A stretch of DNA of 64,000 nt from NCBI RefSeq assembly GCF_023008405.1, contig NZ_CP095376.1, positions 1,822,001 through 1,886,000 on the forward strand. The letters run 5' to 3'. The position numbers and the translations under genes are program-made. Shown one piece after another: positions 58,622 to 64,000 of this stretch; the stretch's first letter is position 1; each line of letters begins with the position of its first letter. The notes below the pieces were generated by a model. The model searched no databases and was not told the origin of the DNA. It worked only from the letters and a program-made list of their open reading frames with translations. This DNA comes from Amycolatopsis sp. FBCC-B4732 (GTDB taxonomy: Bacteria; Actinomycetota; Actinomycetes; Mycobacteriales; Pseudonocardiaceae).

Positions 58622-59806
58622 TCAGCAGCTCGTACGGAGGTACTGGTTCAGGGCCCAGCCGGTCCGGCCGTCGGCAGTGTGGACGTACGACCAGGGGCCC
58701 GCGTCCTCGTGGTGGTCCAGCGTGACGACGTCGCCGCGGGTGAGGTGGCCGATGTCGTGGCCGTCGCCGCCCGGCCGGTCGCGCAACGTCGCCGACTCCG
58801 CGCATTCGGACCGGCTCACCGTGGCGTGCGCCGCCGGGGTGGGCCGAAGCACCAGGTAGCCGCCCGTCGCGGCCAGGGCCACGACCACGATCACCGCCGC
58901 CGCGAGCCACCAGCGGCGGGCCGGGGCGGGTCCGCGGCCGGTGGTCAAGGCGGCGGCGAATGCCGGGACGTCGGGGAAGCGGCGCGCCGGGTCCTTGGCC
59001 ATGGCGTGGCGGACGACGGCGTCGAACCGGGGCGGGGCTCCGGTGCGGCTCGGTGCCGGTGGTGGCTCCACCGCGACGGCCATGGCCAGCTCGGTCAGCG
59101 TCCGCTGCGGGTAGGGCCGCTGCCCGGTCAAGGCCGCGTACAGCAAGCCGCCGAGGGCGTAGACGTCGGTGCGGGGCGTTGCGCGTTCGCCGCGCCACTG
59201 CTCGGGGGCCATGTAGGTGACGGTGCCGGCCAGCTCGGCCGGTTCGTCGGCGGTCCGGTCGAGGCTGTGCAGCCAGTCCGCCTGCCCGAGCGAGCCGGTG
59301 CCGAGGGTGGCGTCCACCGTGGCGACCGGGGCGGCGAGGCCGAAGTCGGTGACGCGGGCGCGCAGCCCGTCGGCTGTCTCGGTGAGCAGGACGTTCGCGG
59401 GCTTGAGGTCGCGGTGCACGATCCCGGCCGCGTGCAGCGCCGCGACCGCGTCGGCCACTTGCCGCACCACCGCGACGGCCGTCGCGGGGTCGAGCGGGCC
59501 TTCGTCGAGCCGGCGCTGCAGGTCGGGGCCGTCGATGCGCTCCATGGCCAGCCACGCGCCGGCGTCCGGGTCGACGTCGAGGATGCGCACCACGCCCGGG
59601 TGGTCGATCGTGCTCGCGCGTCCGGCCTCCGCGCGCAGACGTTCGCCGTGTCCGGGCACCGCTGTCAGCTCCGGGTGCAGCACCTTCAGGGCGACGTCGA
59701 GGCCGTCGGACTCCCGCGTGGCCGCGTACACGACCCCGGTGCCGCCTCGGCCGAGTTCGGGACCGAGCCGGTAGCCGGTGACCATGGGGTGCGGCGATGC
59801 GGACAC
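58622..59806 (-). CDS. membrane Ser/Thr protein kinase with extracellular SH3-like domain
   Basis: A 394-residue Hanks-type kinase. Kinase domain 10-280: Gly loop LGRGGTGVVYAA, Lys in VALKVLHPE, HRDLKPANVLL, DFGLAAP and MAPEQWRGE with all catalytic residues. A membrane span follows at about 303-325 (WWLAAAVIVVVALAATGGYL). The outside domain (330-394) has ECAESATLRDRPGG, WSYVHTADGRTGWALNQYL and a terminal Cys, an SH3-like fold with one disulfide. Other PknB-type kinases carry PASTA or sensor domains here. The flanking secreted SH3-like proteins are possible ligands or substrates. Confidence 0.9.
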   Translation of the reverse strand: MSASPHPMVTGYRLGPELGRGGTGVVYAATRESDGLDVALKVLHPELTAVPGHGERLRAEAGRASTIDHPGVVRILDVDPDAGAWLAMERIDGPDLQRRLDEGPLDPATAVAVVRQVADAVAALHAAGIVHRDLKPANVLLTETADGLRARVTDFGLAAPVATVDATLGTGSLGQADWLHSLDRTADEPAELAGTVTYMAPEQWRGERATPRTDVYALGGLLYAALTGQRPYPQRTLTELAMAVAVEPPPAPSRTGAPPRFDAVVRHAMAKDPARRFPDVPAFAAALTTGRGPAPARRWWLAAAVIVVVALAATGGYLVLRPTPAAHATVSRSECAESATLRDRPGGDGHDIGHLTRGDVVTLDHHEDAGPWSYVHTADGRTGWALNQYLRTSC

Positions 59807-59816
59807 AGCGGGAAGG

Positions 59817-60353
59817 TTATCCGTTCGGGTGGGTTTCGGCCGTGTGTTCGGGATTCGCCGTCCTGGCCAGCTGCGCGAGTGCGGGCAGGACGCCGACGAG
59901 CCGGGCCCGGACGGCCGCCGGGGCGCTCTCGCCCGCCAGCGCGGCCAGCACGGTGCGGGCGTGGCGGCCGTCGTCGTCGGCCGGGGTGGCTTCGACGGCT
60001 GGCTCGAGCTCCCGCACCGCGGCGACGGCCTGGGCGAGCAGGTGCGGGCGCGGGTGCTCCTCCAGCAGCAGCGCGAGCAGGCGCAGAGCGCGCCGGGCGA
60101 GGCGGGCGGCCAGTTCGGGGGAGAGGGGCGCAGCCTCTCCTTCGCCGCGCCGGGCGCGCATCCGGTCGATCCACGGCTCGACGGCCGCGCCCTCCCAGAT
60201 CGGGCCGGAGGAGAGCTCGGCGGTCGGTTCCGGGATGTCGTGGCTGCGGCGGCGGCGCCACACGGTCACGAGCTGGCGGCTGAGGCCGAGCGCGTCCGCG
60301 ATCTCGGCCAGGCCGTAGTACGCCCGCCGTGGCGCCGTGTCCTGCTGCATCAC
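59817..60353 (-). CDS. HTH-domain protein upstream of the kinase
   Basis: A 178-residue protein. The first 60 residues form a MerR/excisionase-like helix-turn-helix (YGLAEIADALGLSRQLVTVW then RRRRSHDIPEPTAEL and GPIWEGAAVEPWI); the rest is a Leu/Ala/Arg-rich helical region (LARRALRLLALLLEEHPRPH). It ends ten bases before the kinase gene on the same strand, so the two probably form an operon. Predicted DNA-binding; no family assignment beyond the fold. Confidence 0.75.
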   Translation of the reverse strand: MMQQDTAPRRAYYGLAEIADALGLSRQLVTVWRRRRSHDIPEPTAELSSGPIWEGAAVEPWIDRMRARRGEGEAAPLSPELAARLARRALRLLALLLEEHPRPHLLAQAVAAVRELEPAVEATPADDDGRHARTVLAALAGESAPAAVRARLVGVLPALAQLARTANPEHTAETHPNG

Positions 60354-60449
60354 GTGATCAATGTAGCTGGAGAAGTCACCACTTGCTATTTGCGATGACG
60401 CGACTTACCGTCGAGATGTCATCCAAAATAACGCGAAGGGATCGTGAAG

Positions 60450-60752
60450 ATGACATCAAGGAGTGTTCTCGGCGGTGTCGCCGTCGCCCTGTCGGCGCTG
60501 GGGCTCGCGGCCGCCGCACCGGCCGCGTCGGGCGAGGCGATCACCGAACCGGTGACCGTGCACTGCGACCTGGCGCACTACTACGCGAACTACGACCAGG
60601 CCAACGACAAGTTCTACGGCGAGCAGACCGACTCCGTCGCCCGCGGCGGCACGATGAACCGCCGCATCAAGACCCCGTTCGAAGGGCCACGCGGGGTCGT
60701 CGTCTTCCACGTCGACCAGTGGTACTTCACCACCCGCGCCTGCCTCGGCTGA
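60450..60752 (+). CDS. small secreted protein, 100 residues
   Basis: Starts at ATG 60450 (GAAGGGA eight bases upstream; GTG 60444 is less likely). Signal peptide (RSVLGGVAVALSALGLAAAA, cut near ASG). The mature ~70 residues have Cys at both ends (VTVHCDLAHYYANYDQ, YFTTRACLG) and strands like the other SH3-like secreted proteins here. First of three secreted-protein genes reading away from the kinase operon. Confidence 0.78.
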   Translation: MTSRSVLGGVAVALSALGLAAAAPAASGEAITEPVTVHCDLAHYYANYDQANDKFYGEQTDSVARGGTMNRRIKTPFEGPRGVVVFHVDQWYFTTRACLG

Positions 60753-60768
60753 CCGAAGGAGCCTTCCC

Positions 60769-61092
60769 ATGAACCGCAGGACCACGTTCGTCGCGGCGCT
60801 GGCGGCCACCGGCCTGGCCACCGCGCTGTGCACCACGCCGGCCGCCCAGGCCAGTGAAGACGTCCTCTACGTCTGCCACGCCCAGGACACCTACGTCCGC
60901 GCCCAGCCGGTCGGGGAGATCGTCGGCACGATCTTCCACAGCCAGACCTTCCACCGGCTCGAGCCGACCACGCCCGGCGGCTGGATCAAGGGCTACGCCC
61001 CGGCGGTGCTCGACGGGCCGGCCGCGCAGCAGCACGGCCGCATCGACGGGTACGTCGACCACGACTACGTCTGCACGGGACCCCAGGACTGA
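60769..61092 (+). CDS. small secreted SH3-like protein
   Basis: A 107-residue protein: signal peptide (FVAALAATGLATALCTTP, cut near AQA), then VLYVCHAQDTYVRAQPVGEI, VGTIFHSQTFHRLEPTTPGG and GYVDHDYVCTG. Two Cys at the ends and the VRxxP...G...GWIKGYAP strand order are SH3-like. It overlaps the next gene by one base (TGATG), so the two are coupled. Confidence 0.82.
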   Translation: MNRRTTFVAALAATGLATALCTTPAAQASEDVLYVCHAQDTYVRAQPVGEIVGTIFHSQTFHRLEPTTPGGWIKGYAPAVLDGPAAQQHGRIDGYVDHDYVCTGPQD

Positions 61093-61718
61093 TGCGCGCG
61101 ACCGCCCTCGCCACCGCGCTCGCCGCCGCCCTGGCCGTCACGGAGTCGCCGGCGCAGGCCGCCGACGACACGCACTACACGACCTCGGCGACGCTGACCC
61201 AGGCGTCCTGCACCATCTACGAGAACTACCCGAAGGCCGGCGTGCCGGACCGCCACTGGGTCAAGGACCGCACCACCGCCGACGGAACGCCGTACCACCT
61301 GGGAGTGCGCTACACCGTCAACGACTACGCGCTGGTGCTGGACTACGCCCGGTCCGACGCGGCCATCCACTGGGGGTTCACACCCGCGAGCTGCGTGGAT
61401 CCGGGGTACGCGAAGGACACCCACGGCGCTCGCATTCCGGAGCTGCACGGCCTGGACAGCCACGACGCCGTCGTGGCCATCCCGTTCCAGCCCGCGCACG
61501 ACGGTGACTCGGTGGCCACGATCCACGCCACCAGCGCGGGTTCGCTGCGCAGCGCCCCGCAGTCGTTCGTGATCGGCAACGTCCGCGACGGCGACGAGTT
61601 CCGCATCACGACGGCCCACTGCGGCTCGCACGCCCCGACGGCCTGGATCCTCGGCTACGCGCCGAGTTCCGGGCGGTGGGGATACCTCGAGGCGATGCAC
61701 TTGGCCGCCTGCACGTGA
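61092..61718 (+). CDS. secreted protein, 208 residues, of the SH3-like cluster
   Basis: Signal peptide at 1-24 (ALATALAAALAVTESPAQA). The mature part has four Cys (TQASCTIYENY, TPASCVDPGY, ITTAHCGSHAP, MHLAACT), consistent with two disulfides, and ends AWILGYAPSSGRWGYLE, echoing the GYAP/GW strands of its neighbours; it may hold two SH3-like units. Start overlaps the previous stop (TGATG). No enzymatic motif seen. Confidence 0.8.
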   Translation: MRATALATALAAALAVTESPAQAADDTHYTTSATLTQASCTIYENYPKAGVPDRHWVKDRTTADGTPYHLGVRYTVNDYALVLDYARSDAAIHWGFTPASCVDPGYAKDTHGARIPELHGLDSHDAVVAIPFQPAHDGDSVATIHATSAGSLRSAPQSFVIGNVRDGDEFRITTAHCGSHAPTAWILGYAPSSGRWGYLEAMHLAACT

Positions 61719-62128
61719 CCCGTCCCGGGCCGGCCGGATCCGGCCGGCCCGGGTTCCGGCAGTTCGCGTGTGGTACCGGCGATTCCGCCGGAGACCTCGG
61801 AAATACGGCAGCGCGGTCGCTCTCTTCGATTTGGCCACGGCCCGAGTTGGGTGAACTGGTCTCGGACGAACGTGTAGCCGCCCTCATGGGTCTGTCCTTT
61901 GCCGACCGTACGGGCCGAGCACACCACCAGCGACCGGGTGTGCCCGCTGTGCCGGGTGCGGGGATGTCCTGGTAGAGATCGGCGGTGTGCTCGGCCAGGA
62001 ACGCCCGGGCGGTCGAGCCCATCGAGCAGTTCTGCGCCGAAGCGGCGTTGTTCCTTGCCAAGCCGAGCGTGTCGGCTGCCATCACGCGTCATGATCGAAC
62101 GCCGTAGCTCCCGCGTCGGGAACTAGCG
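61719..62128. other. gap with protein-like scraps, no gene assigned
   Basis: Plus-strand phrases (GELVSDERVAALMGLSFADR near 61855; EQFCAEAALFLAKPSVSAA near 62015) look coding but have no start, differ in frame and match nothing I recognise. Probably a decayed gene. Confidence 0.4.
61724..61753. terminator. 30-bp perfect palindrome, terminator
   Basis: A perfect palindrome centred on GGATCC (61736-61741), six bases after the stop of the secreted-protein gene. It would form a very stable GC hairpin; no U-tract follows. Confidence 0.75.
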
Positions 62129-62163
62129 GAGCCGGTGCGCCCCTCGATTGCGCACCGGCTCCA
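62129..62163. terminator. hairpin at the end of the arsI/cadI-like gene
   Basis: GGAGCCGGTGCGC (62129-62141) and GCGCACCGGCTCC (62151-62163) form a perfect 13-bp stem with a nine-base loop, seven bases beyond the leftward stop. Confidence 0.85.
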
Positions 62164-62169
62164 GGGGCT

Positions 62170-62640
62170 TCAGTTGCAGCAGCCCTCCGGCTGGGCCGTC
62201 GCGCCGGTCTCGGCGTCCGGTGTGCAGCACGTCGCCGGGGTGGCCAGGGCGGCGCTGTCGGTGCCGAACGTCGTCGAGTCGCCCTTCACCGTGTAGACCT
62301 CCCAGGGCTCCTTGCCCGGCCCGTGGACCCACACCTTGTCCTGCACGGCGTAGCAGCACGTGGTGTCGTCCTCGGTGAGTGTCTCGAGGCCTTCGCCGGT
62401 CAGCCGCTGGGTGGCCGCGTTGACCTGGTCGGTCGAGGAGACCTCGACGCCGAGGTGGTCCATGACCGTTTCCTGGCCTGGTTCGCCCTCCAACAGCACC
62501 AGCTTCAGTGCGGGCTCCTCGATCGCGAAGTTCGCGTAGCCCGGCCGGAGCTTGGCCGGCTCAGTGCCGAAGAGCTTCGAGTAGAAGTCGATCGACCCCG
62601 CCAAGTCGCCCACCCGCAGTGCCAGTTGCACCCTGGACAT
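62170..62640 (-). CDS. ArsI/CadI-family VOC protein
   Basis: A 156-residue VOC protein: RVQLALRVGDLAGSIDFYSK, LFGTEPAKLRPGYANFAIEE, MDHLGVEVSSTDQV and GPGKEPWEVYTVKGD. The vicinal pair TTCCYAVQDK is the thiol site that binds trivalent arsenicals in ArsI C-As lyases; metal ligands His/Glu are in place (DHLGVEV, WEVYTV). The C-terminus carries two further Cys pairs (ATCCTPD, EGCCN). Members are annotated either as ArsI (organoarsenical lyase) or CadI (cadmium-induced). Divergent from arsR with a shared operator. Confidence 0.9.
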   Translation of the reverse strand: MSRVQLALRVGDLAGSIDFYSKLFGTEPAKLRPGYANFAIEEPALKLVLLEGEPGQETVMDHLGVEVSSTDQVNAATQRLTGEGLETLTEDDTTCCYAVQDKVWVHGPGKEPWEVYTVKGDSTTFGTDSAALATPATCCTPDAETGATAQPEGCCN

Positions 62641-62683
62641 CGTCGCTACCTCCTTGGATAGATGACAGTCTAAGTAGATTGCA

Positions 62684-62711
62684 CTCTATATGTAAGTCTG
62701 TCAATATAGAG
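62684..62711. promoter_or_regulatory. putative ArsR operator
   Basis: CTCTATAT (62684-62691) and ATATAGAG (62704-62711), a perfect 8-bp AT-rich inverted repeat with a 12-base spacer, lies just before the arsR ATG at 62714 and 44 bp from the divergent arsI/cadI-like start. Confidence 0.72.
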
Positions 62712-62713
62712 GG

Positions 62714-63076
62714 ATGTCGAAGCAACTGCCGCTCGTCGCGATGGACGCCTGCTGCGCGCCCCTGGCGCGGGAGCCGCTGACGCAGGACCAGGCGATTGAG
62801 CTGTCGCACCTGTTCAAGGCGATGGCCGACCCGGTGCGGCTGCGGCTGCTCTCGCTGATCGCCTCCCACGCCGGCGGCGAAGCGTGCGTCTGCGACCTCA
62901 CTGAAGCTTTCGACCTGACCGGTCCGACCATCTCCCACCACCTCAAGGTGCTGCGCGAGTCCGGGTTGATCACCGGCGACCGGCGCGGCACGTGGATCTA
63001 CTACCGCGTGCACCCCGAGGTGCTGGCGCGGTTGTCGACGGTGCTCACCACCACCGGCGAAACGGTCACCGCGTGA
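62714..63076 (+). CDS. arsR: ArsR-family arsenic-responsive repressor
   Basis: A 120-residue winged-helix repressor: FKAMADPVRLRLLSLIASHA, the metal-site helix GEACVCDLTEAFDLTGPTIS (CVCDL at the N-terminal end of the sensor helix) and HHLKVLRESGLITGDRRGTW. An extra Cys pair at the N-terminus (MDACCAPL) may supply the third thiol, as in actinobacterial ArsR proteins. Its stop overlaps the acr3 start (GTGA at 63073-63076). Confidence 0.93.
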   Translation: MSKQLPLVAMDACCAPLAREPLTQDQAIELSHLFKAMADPVRLRLLSLIASHAGGEACVCDLTEAFDLTGPTISHHLKVLRESGLITGDRRGTWIYYRVHPEVLARLSTVLTTTGETVTA

Positions 63077-64000
63077 CGACGCTCGAAGCACCGCCGCGCC
63101 TGTCCACTCTGGACAAGTTCCTGCCGGTCTGGATCGCGGCCGCGATGGTCGCGGGGCTGCTGGCCGGGCGCTGGGTCCCCGGCCTGAACTCCGCGCTGTC
63201 GGCGGTGCAGGTCGACGGCATCTCGCTGCCGATCGCGCTCGGGCTGCTGGTGATGATGTACCCGGTGCTGGCCAAGGTCCGCTACGACCGGCTCGGCACG
63301 GTCACCCGCGACCGGCGGCTGCTGTGGCCCTCGCTGGTGCTGAACTGGCTCGTCGGCCCGGCCTTGATGTTCGCCCTCGCCTGGTTGCTGCTGCCGGACC
63401 TGCCTGAGTACCGGACCGGCCTGATCATCGTCGGTCTCGCGCGCTGTATCGCGATGGTGATCATCTGGAACGACCTCGCCTGCGGCGACCGGGAAGCCGC
63501 CGCGGTGCTGGTCGCGCTGAACTCGGTCTTCCAGGTCATCGCATTCGGCCTGCTGGGGTGGTTCTACCTGTCGGTTCTGCCTGGCTGGCTCGGCCTCCCG
63601 CAAGCCGACCTCGCGGTGTCCGGGTGGCAGATCGCCAAAAGCGTGCTGATTTTTCTTGGCATCCCGCTGGTCGCCGGCTACCTCAGCCGCCGCGTCGGCG
63701 AGGGCGCCAAGGGCCGTGACTGGTACGAGAGCACGTTCCTGCCGAAGGTCGGGCCGGTCGCGCTGTACGGGCTGCTGTTCACCATCGTCATCCTCTTCGC
63801 CCTGCAGGGCGACCAGATCACCAGCCGCCCGCTCGACGTCGTGCGCATCGCCGTTCCGTTGCTGGTCTACTTCGGACTGATGTGGGCCGGGTCCTACGCG
63901 CTGGGCAAGGCCGTGGGGCTGAACTACGAGCGGACCACCACGCTGGCGTTCACCGCCGCGGGCAACAACTTCGAACTCGCCATCGCCGTGGCCATCGCGA
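63073..64000 (+). CDS. acr3: Acr3-type arsenite efflux permease (cut by window end)
   Basis: At least 309 residues from GTG 63073. Membrane spans begin LPVWIAAAMVAGLLAGRWVP, ISLPIALGLLVMMYPVLAKV and WPSLVLNWLVGPALMFALAW; the conserved Cys site LIIVGLARCIAMVIIWNDLA then CGDREAAAVLVALNSVFQ and the later TLAFTAAGNNFELAIAVAIA are family hallmarks. Acr3 exports arsenite by proton antiport. Translationally coupled to arsR. The C-terminus and any further ars genes lie outside the window. Confidence 0.95.
   Translation, partial: MTTLEAPPRLSTLDKFLPVWIAAAMVAGLLAGRWVPGLNSALSAVQVDGISLPIALGLLVMMYPVLAKVRYDRLGTVTRDRRLLWPSLVLNWLVGPALMFALAWLLLPDLPEYRTGLIIVGLARCIAMVIIWNDLACGDREAAAVLVALNSVFQVIAFGLLGWFYLSVLPGWLGLPQADLAVSGWQIAKSVLIFLGIPLVAGYLSRRVGEGAKGRDWYESTFLPKVGPVALYGLLFTIVILFALQGDQITSRPLDVVRIAVPLLVYFGLMWAGSYALGKAVGLNYERTTTLAFTAAGNNFELAIAVAIA

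Overview
The window is very GC-rich actinobacterial DNA: GTG starts, strong third-position GC, many secreted Ala/Pro/Ser-rich proteins, SigK/RskA, GAF-ANTAR and DevR/DevS-like genes. Gene content and protein style point to Amycolatopsis or another member of the Pseudonocardiaceae; this is inference, since no rRNA or marker gene is present. The window looks like accessory chromosome: small stress, redox and secretion modules separated by decayed gene fragments. No tRNA, rRNA, CRISPR array or intact mobile element was seen.

Layout. 1-9.1 kb: end of an ECF sigma factor, two GAF-ANTAR regulators, a phosphoribosyltransferase, a permuted papain-fold protein, GNAT, SPFH and BON genes, then a DevR-like regulator, an Acg-type nitroreductase and a DevS-like GAF kinase. 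9.3-15 kb: two paralogous MarR regulators with GTATC-N4-GATAC sites next to WrbA-like, methyltransferase/Rid and monooxygenase genes. 15-24 kb: IS3 and AI-2E debris, a third GAF-ANTAR gene, a coupled GH15/G6PDH pair, stress and SRPBCC genes, a zinc peptidase-like protein. 24.1-26.9 kb: a six-gene Asp23/AmaP envelope-stress operon and CsbD. 27-32.5 kb: YdcF-like protein, then SDR, MDR and PPOX oxidoreductases and a TetR-controlled DHA2 exporter. 32.8-35.1 kb: alpha/beta hydrolase and secreted lipase. 35.5-37.1 kb: recombination debris (AbrB/response-regulator chimera, broken RDD and Asp23 genes), then a fourth GAF-ANTAR gene.

38.6-48.2 kb is the most coherent unit: a Tat-secreted ferritin-like protein, a Pro-Val-repeat exported protein, a Gly/Asn/Ser repeat exported protein, RskA/SigK, a decayed KAS III gene, a membrane molybdopterin oxidoreductase and a fasciclin lipoprotein. 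Near-identical promoter-like elements (CAATMC, 15-16 bp, CGAA core) precede the Pro-Val-repeat gene, sigK, the oxidoreductase and the fasciclin gene, with a weaker one before the ferritin-like gene, suggesting one local SigK regulon.

49.3-57.5 kb carries a 1910-residue SpvB/FG-GAP/Rhs protein ending in an NlpC/P60-like domain and, after fragments, a trypsin-fold protein lacking its catalytic His but carrying the N-terminal signature of actinobacterial conflict-system proteins. 57.8-61.7 kb has a Ser/Thr kinase with an extracellular SH3-like tail surrounded by four small secreted proteins. 62.1-64 kb is an arsenic module: ArsI/CadI-type VOC protein, ArsR and Acr3 (cut by the window end).
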